From the NCBI GenBank assembly GCA_963514095.1, contig OY741272.1, forward strand, positions 26,074,771 through 26,138,770: a stretch of DNA of 64,000 nucleotides, in the 5' to 3' direction. Source of the DNA: Eutrigla gurnardus (lineage: Eukaryota > Chordata > Actinopteri > Perciformes > Triglidae). The position numbers and the translations under genes were made by a program. The notes beneath the pieces are model-generated. The model was not told the DNA's origin and did not search any database. It saw only the letters and a list, made by a program, of their open reading frames with translations. Positions 34,987-47,816 of the stretch are shown here, in pieces. How positions within the stretch are numbered: the first letter of the stretch is position 1; the number at the start of each line of letters is the position of its first letter.

Positions 34987-36641
34987 CATCGAACCCCCGA
35001 CATATTTGCCCGGCTCCTTCTTAAAACTCACATTAACACTGAAGCAATATGGCTTCCAGTGTGTCATTTGGCGAGAAATCAATACAGACGAGATGTCGGA
35101 TGATCCCGACCCGGGACGATTTTATGCAAAATGGGCGAATCATTGTACTCGGAGAAGTGTTTCTGTGTGTGTTTGTGCACATCCTCTGATACACTACAAG
35201 TGTGCTTTTTTGTTGTTGTTTTTTTTGCATCCATTCTGTTAAAAGTATGTCTGTTTTTGATGCAATGCCTAAGGCACTCTCCCCGGGAAGTCAAACTTGA
35301 ATTTACTCTGAATTTCTCATTTAGGCCATTAGCGATAGCATGAATAATTCAGCCTCCTCCATTCACAACGCCGACGTAATGGAGGACGTCCAACAGCTAG
35401 TTTGCCTCCCCGTCTGAGCTCGTTCTCTGTAGTTTATAGTCGGGCTTTGCTGTATGGCGGCAGCAGGGGGCATTGGTGGGGTTATGGGGGGGAGGAGAGG
35501 AAGGAGAGAGGAAGGAGAGCACTAGCAATAAGAGGAGATATAGTAAAAAAAAATGTTTTTAGGCTTAAAAAATGGTGTAGTCATATATTTATCAGCTTTT
35601 TTCTGACTGTAAAATGATTCATGGGGAGATCATCTAAAAAAATTCACAGTCATGCCACTTTTCCTCTTTCCAGCTCTCTTTTTGTTCTATTTATCTTAAC
35701 TTTTTGGTTGTTTTTCTTCTCCTCCCTCTGTGCCACTTATGGGGCTCTTTTACTTTCTCGTTTTTTAGCCAAATCAGCCAAACTCTTCCCACAATGCTTT
35801 GCTTTCTGGCAGAATCCCTCATCGTCTTGGTTCTCTCCCGGGAGCATCTGTGCATCCATGCACCCATCTTTGACCCAATCGGTCCTCCTCTGGCTGCGGA
35901 TCAATCTGTCTATCGATGCATATCATCTCTCCAAACACTCACTCATGGCAGATCACCGAGCTTCGGCGCACTCCGCTACCTGCAGCATCTGTTAAAAAGC
36001 CACGCTCCGCCGGACGCAAAGTACAAAAATTAAAGTGACAACGCGTGGCGAGCAACGCCATAAGCACCCGGCACTCGAGCGTTGACAGACCGTTCGTCTC
36101 CGTTTCAGTGCGGCGCGCTAATCACGAGCTGATGCTGAGTCAGCGTTCGCCGGCGGGCAGCCACCTCTAGGAAAAGTTTCAGCCGGCGGTGATCCTGCCA
36201 AACCGTCGGTTTGCTTTTCACGCTCCTACTCTTTAGAAATAGTTTTTTTTTTCTTTTCTTCGTTATTATCCGCCGTTGCCACGGTAGCAGCCGCAGTGTG
36301 TGTGAAACTCAAAAGCATGATAATTGGGTGACATGCCGAGATGACATTAGGAGAGTCTTCTCTCCCCGCCGATGTCCTTTGACTCTGAAGGACAGAGGCG
36401 TCCATTACTCCCCTGTAAATAGTGCGCTGATAGGCAGTGGCATTCATTAGCCAAATAGCTGCTCCAGACGACCGATTATAGTTTTTTATTTTATGGGGGG
36501 GGGGGGGGGGGCTGCCTCGGTTCTACGCTGTACTGCGTCAGAAGAGAGAACACAGTGAGCGGTGTTACCGTGGAGCTGAGGAAGGTGTGTGTGTCTCCAT
36601 AGTAATACAGCTGGGAAGCACAGGTTCCACCGATTCAGACT

Positions 36642-36645
<4 letters not shown>

Positions 36646-36685
<40 letters not shown>
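36646..36685. repeat. (CA)n microsatellite
   Basis: About 20 CA units. Confidence 0.96.
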
Positions 36686-36689
<4 letters not shown>

Positions 36690-37335
36690 AGCGTCCAGAG
36701 ATCATCACAGGGGCCGGTGCCGGGGGGACAGATAGAGGCGACTGATCACTGCAGTGTGTAGTCATACAGTCTGACAGAGAGGCGGAGAGGATCCCGTTTC
36801 AATTCCCTTATCTGCGAGCTTACCTTTGACCCTACAAGAGAGAGACGAAGGGGAGGAAAAATGGAAAAGAGCCAGAGGGGGAAGGATGGGGAGGAAAGGA
36901 GACGAGAATAAAAAGGTGTGGAGATTAAACCCTTCAGTTGAGTTCTGTTTTCGCCCACTGGGCTGCAGCGAGGTGTTCTGTATCGCTCTCACCTTTCCCT
37001 CCTCCTATTCTAGTTTCCTTCTCTCTCGGTCTACAAAACATGTAAGGTCATGGGCTAAAAGTGTAATACCTCTTTTAATCATTATAATGTGGAAACATTT
37101 ATATTGTATTCCCAAAATGCCGGTGCATTTCATTTTGTTCCCCCCTTAATATCTACTAACGGCAACACATTTTTATAGTTATGTTCGAACATAAACATAA
37201 TAGCACTTGCTGAAGTTTAGGGAAGGATCGTAAATGAAAGTAAAGCACAAGACGAGAAAAATACTTTTTCAATGTTTAACCAAAACCAGGATGCTTCCTG
37301 AACCTTTATCAAGCGTCCGACGGGTCGCACAGGTG

Positions 37336-37398
37336 GCAGCGCGGCACCCTGGGGGGGCAGCACGGCACCCTGGGGGGGCAGCACGGCAGCGTGGCCAG
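37336..37398. repeat. 21-bp GC-rich tandem repeat
   Basis: A unit of the type GCAGCACGGCACCC plus TG7 repeats at 37336, 37357 and 37378 (third copy partial). The G-rich runs make it a possible G-quadruplex former. Confidence 0.85.
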
Positions 37399-37669
37399 AA
37401 GGGACACAATCACTATGAGGAGATGGTTTAAAACCAGGGAACCTGAACACAACAACACGGTGGGCTGCAGGACCCGAACCAGGGTCCCTTTGGTTTCTGT
37501 GCAGCATTTAGACGTCACACTTCCTGGATACGGAATCCGTTATTAAAATGAATTTGCAAACCAAATTAGTGGTATAGAGTATGAATATATTTAATATGAG
37601 AGGCACTTAGTTATGTAATACAAGAAAGTTTGCATCCTCTGTTTAAAACCCTCTAGAGGTCATCTAATC

Positions 37670-37672
<3 letters not shown>

Positions 37673-37750
<78 letters not shown>
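37673..37750. repeat. (TG)n microsatellite
   Basis: About 39 TG units. Confidence 0.97.
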
Positions 37751-37751
<1 letters not shown>

Positions 37752-38244
37752 TGATGTGTGAGAGGAGAGAGAAAATGACAACAAGCAGAGAATGCTATCT
37801 ACTTTGATCACGTGATCCGCGTTCATTTATTCTCCACGGACGCAAACAAGACACAACGAGACAGATTAGTCTGAGAGTGTCGCTAAAATGACACTCGACT
37901 CAAGAGAATTGATTAAACAAGTTGATTTTTTTTTTTGTGTTGAAGAGAAAGATCATCTCCGCCCCGCTGACAGATTTTACTCTCATTGTGTGTCGCTGGA
38001 AGCCAAGAGGAATTTAAATGAGGTGTGGGTTGTGAAGCCTGCTTGTTGAAACCACACCACTGTCACCGGACTCAGCTTTCCATCCTCCACACTTTTTTTT
38101 ACCTGCCGGCTCCTTCAGTGGTGCTTCAGCTTCAGCAACACTATCCAAAGTATCCTCGCTGCCTCTCTGTCCTCGCTCTCATCCATATAACACTCAGCTG
38201 GGGTTGCTTTTCAGACCCTTAAATAATGTATGTAACCAGAGAGG

Positions 38245-38246
38245 GT

Positions 38247-38299
<53 letters not shown>

Positions 38300-38301
38300 T
38301 G
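38245..38301. repeat. (GT)n microsatellite
   Basis: About 28 units with AT interruptions at both ends. Confidence 0.95.
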
Positions 38302-38474
38302 CGCACAGTGCCAACATATACAGTGTCTTCTGATGCTTACAAGACCTTTGTTTGCTGTTGCAGGGTTGGCTGCTAAATCCCAGGGCTTTGCAGGGGCCTA
38401 CTTTCACTGCCCTCCATTGTAAGCCTTTCTTTTGTGATCAATGCGCCATAGACTCTCACACACATCCACTAAGC

Positions 38475-38478
<4 letters not shown>

Positions 38479-38509
<31 letters not shown>
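38479..38509. repeat. (CA)n microsatellite
   Basis: About 15 AC units. Confidence 0.95.
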
Positions 38510-38511
<2 letters not shown>

Positions 38512-38855
38512 TTACCATAAAGTAGGGAACAATTACGGTATTAGTTCTGTAGAGGGAAATGCTTACAGATATATAAAAACAAACACACACACACACAGAC
38601 TGCGGGTTGTTAAATGGCCGTGCGAAGGCATCCATTGTTCACCTGAGATAAGACTTCCTAATTGGACGAACTAAGTGCAGTCGATACGAGCTTCCATAGG
38701 CTGCAGATGCACAGAAAACAGGGACAGCTTCTCATACGAGTGATTCCTAATTTTAAAAGTAATTACAAGGAGGAATGCTCCACTTTTTTTGGCGGCAGGT
38801 AGCAGAGCAACACAGATGACCACACTGCCCCCTATCAGCAAGCATGTGAACTGTG

Positions 38856-38858
<3 letters not shown>

Positions 38859-38887
<29 letters not shown>
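38859..38887. repeat. (CA)n microsatellite
   Basis: About 14 CA units. Confidence 0.95.
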
Positions 38888-38893
<6 letters not shown>

Positions 38894-40869
38894 TATCTCC
38901 TCCTCGCAGCAGCCTCAAAATGAAATTCTCAAAAGTTGACGGTGTGTGGCCGGAGGCAATAACTGTCCACGTTGCACAGTATGTAAATAATGTCTATTTT
39001 GCACGTATAGGTGGTGTTGACATTGCGGCGCTGCGGGGGGATTAATATGTTGTTGCCCACAGTTTCTGTGTGTGAATGGGGCTCATGAGGCACGTGAAGT
39101 AAGATGATAACATGAAAAATCTCTGGGGGAGCGGATGCTGATGCTCTCACCTGTATTCCTACTCTCTCCACCCGCTTCAACCACACTGCACCGATTCACC
39201 CGCCGTGTGCTGAGTTTCAGGAAGGAATGTCTTCCATGCAGGATTACGGGCTCCGAGCTGCAGATCCATCTGCACTTGTAATGCACTGCAGAAAACTGCT
39301 GCTGTCTGTGTTTCTCTGTAATTTCAGCAAGAGTAATAATGTAATTCCAAGAGTAAAGGAGAGAGAGAGGGCGAAGTAAAAACAGGGCATTTTCCATTAA
39401 ACACAACAAACGGCTCCCAGCACAGATGCCACTAATTTACCTCCATCCTCCCGGGGGTTTTAGTCCACGCCATTCCTCCTTTCTGATCCCTCGCTTTGCT
39501 CTGACAGCCACTTTTCCTCTTCCTTCTGCGGCTCAACACTAATCCCCCACCAGCTATAGAGACAGGATGTTTAGGGGCTTATTTACTCTTGTAAAAATAT
39601 GGCTTTTTTTTCACGGCTTCCTTTGAAGACACCTCGCGTCGGAACGATGCGTTTAGCGGACGGCTTGTTTCTGCCTTCAGATCAAGCTGTCGAGGGTTAT
39701 TGATCTCTGAACCTTGATATGTGTGATGGGAATTTAAAGGGGTGTAACGTCACAAGACACAAAGCCTGTAAACACTACTACTCGACACGCTAACACTGAA
39801 CATGGGGAGGCCTTAAAGGGTATTTTTTTTCATTCCACTGACTCAGATTGTTATGATCTGAGTGTAAGGACATTATTGAAAGGACTCAACAGAGGAATAA
39901 AAATAAATGTACGTCATTAAAGTGTATGTCATTGAAGTGGGCACAATACTTATTGTTGATGAAAACCCAACATTTCCTGTTTTTGCTGCTTCAACATAAA
40001 AGCTTTTAAATCAATAAATAACTTTTATTTTATTTTGAGAGTTTATAGTTTCTATTTAATGTGTCACCATGTTACTGGAGCTTCGTTAGCGGCTACTCTG
40101 CAATAAAAGTGAATCACAGTAGGGAGCAAAAATAACAGACTTTTATTGTGAAGGATTTATGCTGCTCCTTTGGCCATAAAATATATCTGATCACTATGTG
40201 ATGAAGTGTCATAGGTGGACACACGTGTTAAAACCTGGGTTAGTTACCCTTTAACAAGCTATAGATAACGACAAATGACTAATTCCACTGAGTGATGGAT
40301 TTGATCCGATGAATGAAGAATCCCATTGCTATACACGATTAGCTTTACCTCGCGTTAGCACGCAAACATGTAGATTTGATCTTTTTAAGAACCCAAAATT
40401 TTAATTTGGACGATTATTACCAAGTGATGCTGAATGACTTCATAAATTGTTAAAATGAAGTTGTTTGCTCCAGACTGCGCTCATGTTTTACTCATGTATT
40501 ATGAATGATTTGTTGGTACATCTGTTAAACTGTTATGCTGGGACTTCTCAGCCTCAAATCTGACGTTGCCAAAAAAATGAAAGCCTGGAAACATTTATAA
40601 GCTGATGTCTACCTCAGATACTTTTTTCCACTGCTTTCATGTATGAAAAAAATATCAAAACATTGTTAGCAGACGATTTGATGACTAAGTAAATGATTTG
40701 TAAAGGATTGATTCTGTCCCAAACTTTGTGATCATTATAAGCGGGTGATCGCTGTAACCAGGATCAATATAAGAGATTTCCACTGTAAAGATAAGTTCTA
40801 TTTTTGTAAGTTTCACATATTATACAATTACTAACTACAAATAAAACATGTGTTAGTGTGTTCTTGAGT

Positions 40870-41125
40870 GTAGATTCTGTTCTTACCTACAAATGAATCC
40901 CAATTACGGGAAGATTGGTGAATAAAGGGCTTGGAGTTTGTTACCTTCTGGATCACTGGCCTCATATCACATAGTTGAGTTGGAGTTGAGGTCTCTTGCC
41001 TCCACTTTGCCTCCTTGATGCCAGATCTCAGTCTTGCTCTGGCGTAGCCATCTGATTGAAAGGCAGCTGTTTTGTTGTTGTTGTTGCTCCGTATAGAGCC
41101 CTCACCTCTCCATTCATCCATGCTC
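40870..41125 (-). pseudogene. LINE ORF2 remnant
   Basis: The minus strand reads WRGEGSIRSNNNNKTAAFQS, then YARARLRSGIKEAKWRQ and later TQLCDMRPVIQKVTNSKP. The motif ARxxLRxGIKxAKxxY followed by NPRQLWxGIQxITNYK is typical of the linker before the reverse-transcriptase domain in fish LINE ORF2 proteins. The match is partial and the frame lacks the endonuclease and catalytic RT motifs, so it is a short dead fragment. Similarity is judged by eye. Confidence 0.5.
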
Positions 41126-44100
41126 TTCAGTTGGGCAATGGGGATTTTCTTCTCTTTGATATCACCACATCGTCAGCATATTGTCTGATATATGACGTGA
41201 CTGTTTATTGATGTCGTTGAGCAGCTGTGGCTTCATCTGTCCACAGTTTAACGGTCTTTTCGGAGTGTTTGGCCGCGTTTGATCAGCTGGGTGTAAGTCG
41301 CCAGCAGAAACACCATCCGGGTTTGTTTAGTCATGTGTCTGCTTTGAAATGGTATTTGGTTTGGCCAGTCTGGCTGAGTGATGGGAGGATTTTCTGAGAA
41401 TCTCATCTTGATCTGTTTATACAATTGGGGATCCTCCTGCAGGTTTGTGAGGAGGATGTTTTTGGATTTGTGTTTCTGGGATCAATCAGGAAACATTATC
41501 ATTCTGATTCCCACGTTGTTCTTAGTAACGGCGGCCCCTCTCCTCATTCTCTCTGTAGCTCGCTCACCCAACGCTAACATTTTGAATGCCGTGTTTACAA
41601 ATGGCAAACTGACAAAGCGAATGCATATTATATCTTTAACTAAAGTCGTTGCTCGACATCTATTCGCTAACAAGTTCTTGTTATGTTTTGCAGTTAACTG
41701 GTTCATCATTAAATTCTGCTTGGTAAGGCTCATTAACTTTCATTATAGTCGGCAGAGCCCTGACTGATCCCTGTTTTCCCCTCTAATGTTTCTTCTTTAT
41801 GCCGCGGTGCCTCCGGATTTCTCCTCGCAGCCGTGACATACCTGAGCCAATCAGCTGTCGGCCCTCCTTTCCTCTCAGCAATTTGGAGAAAAAGGCTGGA
41901 AAACGGCGTCTGTTTCCTCCAGAGTGCCGTTTGATTCTTCCTCATCTCCCGCAGCTTGTTAAATGTACCCTTTCTATGCAATAAGCTTTGGCTTTTACCC
42001 AGAAAGATTTAGAATAAGTGGAGACGGTGAGATAAGTCAACATCAGTGAATCACTGCGACGCTCCCATGAGTTCATTCATATACATGGAAAAGAAAGGTT
42101 TGAGTACAAATATATCTCTTTCTGTCTAATGTTCTGGCACAAGGGACCTTTTACCAGCTGTCCACAGATGCGAGAACAGTATGTTGGATATTGCTCCCGT
42201 ATGTTACATGCATATGTATTCATATGCGTTCAACGACCATAGGAACAAACGTACCTGGAGAAGGAATCCTTCCCTCTGTGGGAGCACAGTGTGATGCTGC
42301 AGCTAATTCTGCTAGCTGTAACATAAAGTGATTCATTCAAGCCAAGCTCCGTGATTGTATTCTGTTCATCCCTCTCTTCCCTCGCCTCCTTCCTATGTAT
42401 AATTCTCCCTTTCATCTGCTCCCGACCTATGAGTTCATAGCCTGTGTCTGCGCGGGAGCTGAGGTGAATTGATTCGGCAATGTATTTTCATGTCCAGGCC
42501 TTGACTTTTTTTAGCCAGAGGGGGAGAATTGCCTCTTTTATACCCAGTTCTTCATGTGAGGTGAAACAGGGCTGCCGGAGTCTCATTAGATTTGCAAAAG
42601 CCAATATCTGAGTCTGGAGTGCCTCGGAGTGCTTCTCGACTTTTATTTCCTTTTTTGGGGGGGGAACACTTAGTCCTGAGCGTTATGAAACGGGGGAGCA
42701 TTGGAAGAAAAACAACGGAGAAAGGAAAATCAATCCCCTCCCCCCCTCCTGTTCTATATACCCTCCACAATATTAGATATTCACCCCCATTCAGGCACGT
42801 TTCGATCGTTTTGAAGTGTACAGTCCAATTCATTTCAGCATGTCTGGGAAAATTATAGTTCACATTCCTCAAGACCGCTCCCTAATCTCATAGAGAGAGA
42901 AAGATGTGCAGAGAGGCAGAGATGCGGGAGGATAAAGACGGAAAAAAAGGGGGGACAGAAAGACATATTGGCGTGTCAACAGTGGAAACCCGTGATGAGT
43001 TTGTCTGGCTGAAACCGACTGCCAACTTATTAAACAAAGCACACAAGAGCTGCGACCACAACGGTTCAGCCCACTCGTGTGCTCACAATACAAAATGCAA
43101 AAAAAAAAAGCATAATGCAACAGTAAACCCTTTGGAAACGAACACAGGCTATGACAAATTGCCACCTCCAAATTGGTTGTTTTACACCACATTTCCCTGC
43201 ATGCATTTGGCTAGATTAGCGAGTAAAAGGCAAGGCTTAAAAGGTAAGCCTGTTAAGTAAGGAAGAACGCTCACGGTACACCTGACCTCACAGCCACCGC
43301 TGCATCTGTGCTGAGGAGTTGTACTTAAAGCACTTAAACACAGTCACAGTCATCGGTGTGCAGCAGGGAAGCGGTGTGGGATCTCTCTTTCTTTGCTACA
43401 TCATTTACATTAAAATGCATTTGCATAGTCACTTTTGTATCCAATATCTCATTATGATAACAGTATGCACACTTCAATAATCACAGGCTTATTGGAATTG
43501 GAACAGAATCACAGTTATTAAGCAATTTGTGCATAAATCCTTCTGAAATCTTTGATTTTGCATCAAATTGGAAAAAACATTTCTTAAAGGCTTTAATATT
43601 AACGTGTATATCCGTTGCTAGGAAACATCTGTAGCACTGTCCAATCAGAAGCGATCAACTATCTAAACAGGATATCCGTGCAGCAAAACAGCTGTTCCAT
43701 AACTTCCACTTCAAAGGAGCGATTGATGCCATTGATAACCACTAGATGTCAAACTCCCCCTCCCCCATTCCAGTGTATTCACTTCACAACATGTGGTTAC
43801 CAATAATCAACCAATCAGTGGATTGAGGCGGTCATGTGATGAATCTTTCCGTGCTTGTGAGTTAAGGCCTTATGTCCACATGGCACCTTTTCCGTCAAAA
43901 AAGCGCTTTGTATGAAAGACTAGCATCGCCCCGGTGCTTTTTATGATCTATTTGGGCCGCTATCTATTTTTTACATTGTTTCGTTTCACTGTGAGCGCCG
44001 GAGGACGATTGCTTCATACTTTGTACAGATGAGCTTGTCACCGCTCGATCTGACGGAGAAAATTTGTTCGGTGATACGAGGGCAACACTCGCCACTGTTC

Positions 44101-45229
44101 GCTGCTTTTCCGGTCTTTGTTATGATATTGTCTGACTGACAGACGCTGCTCCTCCATTTTCTCCTACAGAGATAAACAAGAAATGTAAATGATTCATCCA
44201 TAATCATGATCTATTTTTTTCTATTTTTATTAAGTTTTATTTGGCACCTTTTATTCAGTTTTATGTTATTATTATGCATCTCCCTACAGATGTCATCAAT
44301 AAGACTTGGCTGTCGATCACATGTATAACTATTTTATTCATGTACGATGTATGGAGAAAACAGGTTGTTTGATAGCTTGTCAGATGCAGTTACCAATAAG
44401 GGGGAGATATGCTACGCTAAAGTATGTTTTTTGATCATTTTCATGACTTTTACATTTATATTACTGTATTTATTTTTATTTGCCTAATTATTTAACTGCA
44501 TTTTATCAAGTGTTGGGTAAGATGTGTTTTATATGACCTCTTTTACTTCTACTACATCCAAATACGACATCAGCAAGCTAAAGAAAAAATTGTGTTGCTA
44601 TGATAATTGTAAATATGAGTTATTTTTGTTTGTGTAATGCTCGATAGAAAAAATGAATTTGTGCACCGTGTTTGACAGAACGTGTTTGATAAAAGGTCAT
44701 CGGCTCTGGGCCTTCCGGTGCTCTGTAAAGTATGCAGTAAATGTTGTGAAGTGCTTCCATCCAGTGAGATCGGGACTCAGTCGCAGCCAGGAGACCTTCT
44801 CCTGAACCTCCGGTTTAACCACTTTAATACTTTTCTATGTAGTTTGACGAAAGTAAAGATGCTGAATAAAACCCGTCACATGAGAAAACCAATGAATGCG
44901 AGAGACAAAGAGGGGAGAGAACAAGCAAAATGGCGCGAGGAGGGTTTCTGTCAAACGCTCGGTCGTCTCCAAACATGTCAGAAATAGAGAGCAGACCTGG
45001 AGAAGATGTCTGCCGGAGAGGCGATCAATACACTCTCACATTTCGTACTGCAGTGTGTGTGTGTATTGATGTGAGTGCACGTGTGATTGTATCAAATTTA
45101 GAACCGGCTCGTCGAAAGCAATTCTACCAGACTTATGAGACTAAGTGTCACACTACCAGGGAACATGGCCCACGTTGTTATTTATTTTCTTAAACTCAGC
45201 GGGGAAAACACACATCAGTCCACATGAAC

Positions 45230-45660
45230 GTTCTGTGGCGCTCATAAAGTTTGCAGACGATTCTGAAATCGATTCTTCCCTTCGGAAACGTACGGGGAGT
45301 TCAGTCCCGTCCTCCGCACGGTAAACTGAACTCATTCCGAAGTAAAAAGAGAAAGGGAAGTCTTCTCCGAGTCCACGTCAGTAGCCCATTAATCTTCGCT
45401 GTAGCCACTCCAAGGAAGTGACTCTTGATGGCGCGATAAATCAAAAAAAAGCCCCGGTGAAGCTTTCGGAGAGATTTGCGTGCGTTGGGTCGTATCGATC
45501 GAAGCGTCCGGGACGTTCCGGAAGGAACACGGCGACACGGTTTCAGGGTGGATTTCACATTAAAGCCAATTACTCGCTCGCCCGCTGCCAGAGAGAGAAC
45601 AATTAGAACTTCTCCGCTCCGTCCTCACCCAAGCTTTTATGACGCGATGCCGTCACCCGT
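45230..45660. other. CpG-rich block just upstream of the last exon
   Basis: This region has many CG dinucleotides (for example GTCGTATCGATCGAAGCGTC at about 45489-45508) against a CpG-poor intron, and ends 160 bases before the terminal exon. Open frames exist on both strands (45301-45558 minus; 45418-45606 plus) without any recognisable protein. It might be a conserved regulatory element or an unmethylated patch. No function can be read from it. Confidence 0.4.
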
Positions 45661-45820
45661 CCTGCCTAATTGATTGCAATTGATCTGATTCAGTGATGAC
45701 CTTTCCTTTACACTATCTCCTGTCTTTTTTCTCCTTTTCTTCCCCACACATTCCCTCCCCCTCCCTCCCTCCCTCCCCCGTCTCCTCCTCCTCCTCCACT
45801 TTCATCTCCTCTCCCTACAG

Positions 45821-45828
45821 GCCTGTAG
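45821..45828 (+). CDS. cdh13: cdh13 exon 14, coding end (Cys-Leu-stop)
   Basis: After a long CT tract and CTACAG, the exon begins GC CTG TAG. With the T left by exon 13 this reads Cys, Leu, stop, exactly the CL ending of mammalian T-cadherin. The total coding length over the six exons becomes 1041 nt, divisible by three. Other acceptors in intron 13 were not exhaustively tested, but phase, final residues and the long downstream UTR all agree. Confidence 0.85.
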
Positions 45829-47445
45829 ATTCTGCTGAAACCTCCCGTAGTCCTTTTTTGCAACACTGAAAAAGCAACGACTTACCCCCCCCCCCCCCCC
45901 CTCCCACGCAACCCAGGCTTAGGAGAGGAAGACGAAGAAGACGGAAAGAGAAAAAAAAAGATGAAGAAGAGAGAAGAAGTATTCTCGCCGCGACAAATCA
46001 AACAAGAAAATACACACAATCCCCCCACAGGCGCAACTGCTGTATAACACTCGTTTTTTAAAAAGAAATCTCTCACTTCTCCTTCTCGCCGCTGTCTCGT
46101 CTCCTTCTCTTCATCTTTACTTTCCTTGTGGCATGTGTCCTTCCCCCACTTCTGTCTCCTCTCATCCCCCCTCATGATGACTCTCTTTGTCGTATCTCCC
46201 CCCTACACTTCCTCCCCCATCAATTATTCCAGTTCTTTTTTTTTTCTTTTTTCCATCGTATTCCGTTTTGGCAGTGCACCATTAACATTGGCAGACAAAC
46301 GCTGGGTGTTAGCAGTGTTCTTGCAACACGCCACATCTGTAGGAGATACTTGAAACAACATGTATATTGATATTGTAACAAAACAAAAAGCTATAAATCA
46401 ATTTTCGTATTGGACCGAGTCTGTTCCCACAGTTCACCCAAAACCTTCATTTTTTTTACCTCTTTTTCCTCCCATTTGCTACCTCTTTTTTCTTTCCCCC
46501 CATCACCTTGTTATGCATACACATAACCCCCCTCCTCTATCTATCTGCCTCGCCTTCCCCATCTCCCCCGTTTATCTATCGACCTCTCTGTCTCTCGGCA
46601 GGCCAGGGAACACTGCAAAGGCTGAGCTACTGTCCTGGTCGGGGAAGAGCATTAACTTTTGATGTGTTCCTTTTTCTTTTCCTCGTCGCAGACTGTGTTT
46701 GATATTGTTTCCCTCTTTAAGCGGAGGGAACAAAAGCCTGTTTCTTTGTCTGCAGTGGTTGTGGTCTTTTAGGACAAGGTGGTAGCCATAAGCCTTCAAA
46801 GTCGGAAACTCTTTGGAGTCGTTTCTTCGATTTGCTTCTGTTTTTATTGCATTAGTTGTCATGGAGTGGAAAACAGTATATCTTTATAGTAACGGTGTAA
46901 ACCTTAAAAAAAAAAGTACTATTATATAAATATTTTATTTTTTACCATTGTATAAATATACAGTATTGATTAACTTATGTACTTTGATTGTAAGTTCTTT
47001 TGTCACCAACACAGTGAGTAATTAAAAAGAGAAAAGCTTTTTTTTTTCCTGTGAATTTTAGGCACTATTTCTAATGCTATTGATGTTTTTGACTATTTTA
47101 TTGTAACATCTTTTGTTTTGGATTTGTTTGTTTTTATGTTATTTTGAATCAGGAGTCTTGTTTTGATGGCTGCCATGTGTTTAGTTCTGTCTCTTGTCAG
47201 TTTGACCCTCTCCTGCTCTTTCAATCTGTCATTTCGAATTTCAAGAAGATGTGTAAGAAGAAAACAAAGGCCGTTTTTTTTGTGTTTTTTTTGGTGGATA
47301 GTTTTGCTTCTTTTTTCTCTTGCCTCATCAACAGAACGTAGTGTGTGTGGGTTTGTTTGGACGACCACCTTAAAGAAAAAGATGACATTTTGAATGAGTT
47401 ATGTCTGTCTTTTGCACTAATTTAATAAAGCCGTTACTGAAAATT
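45829..47445 (+). other. cdh13: cdh13 3' UTR
   Basis: About 1.6 kb of T-rich sequence follows the stop and ends with AATAAA (47424-47429). A T/GT-rich downstream element follows at 47456-47500, as expected at a cleavage site. The exact cleavage base is estimated. A C-homopolymer lies near 45886-45902. A weaker ATTAAA at 47021-47026 could give a shorter UTR. No other open frame in the region resembles a protein. Confidence 0.75.
47424..47429 (+). promoter_or_regulatory. cdh13: Polyadenylation signal AATAAA (main)
   Basis: This is a canonical hexamer in the terminal exon, followed within 30-70 bases by a long T run and a GTTTGTTGTGTGTTTG segment. Confidence 0.75.
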
Positions 47446-47619
47446 CCCACAACTCTTTTTTTTTTTTTTTTGGGCAGATTGCGTTTGTTGTGTGTTTGAA
47501 CGGTCATTTGATCTCAAGTGGAAGGAGTTGTTTATATTTTTACCAGGAATAGTTTGATAGAAAATCAGCTTTTTTCCCCCTGCGAGTTTGATGATAAGAA
47601 CTCTCATAGTTGTTTGTTG

Positions 47620-47625
47620 AATAAA
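47620..47625 (+). promoter_or_regulatory. cdh13: Possible distal polyadenylation signal AATAAA
   Basis: A second canonical hexamer lies 196 bases further on. It could extend the UTR, but the downstream region is then occupied by a retroelement, and the GT-rich context is weaker. Confidence 0.3.
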
Positions 47626-47669
47626 AAGCCAGGAAAGGTTAGTTAAGTTTCACGTAACAACTAAAGGGA

Positions 47670-47816
47670 TAGACTGGCGTCCTGTCCAGGGTGAACACTG
47701 CCTTCAGCCAATGACAGCTGGGATCGGCTCTGACCCTGAATACAGGATACAGCGGTAGACAATGGATGGATGGATGGATGGATGGATGGATGGATGGATG
47801 GATGGATGGATGGATG
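47670..47816 (+). mobile_element. 5'-truncated retroelement 3' end with (ATGG)n tail
   Basis: The sequence has AGACTGGCGTCCTGTCCAGG, GACAGCTGGGATCGGCTCTG and a (GGAT)n tail, the standard 3' end of a very common teleost retroelement family. A 16-bp duplication GTAACAACTAAAGGGA flanks it at 47654-47669 and 47817-47832, proving insertion by target-primed reverse transcription. The full-length family member 3' region is seen at 61861-62140. Confidence 0.92.

Larger units (their letters stand above)
34979..45820 (+). other. cdh13: cdh13 intron 13 (10.8 kb)
   Basis: Donor GTAAGT, acceptor CCCTACAG after a long pyrimidine tract (45712-45818). It contains CA/GT microsatellites at 36646, 37673, 38245, 38479 and 38859, a poly-G run near 36496-36511, a 21-bp tandem repeat at 37336, a LINE ORF2 remnant on the minus strand (40870-41125), and a CpG-rich block (45230-45660). 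The open frames at 41378 (129 codons) and elsewhere show no recognisable protein. Between 39400 and 40800 and between 41500 and 45200 I see nothing beyond AT-rich intronic DNA and a possible MITE end near 43864. Confidence 0.85.

Noticed and set aside
41378..41767. 129-codon plus-strand frame in intron 13
   Set aside because: No recognisable domain. It lies near a LINE remnant, and codon usage looks random.
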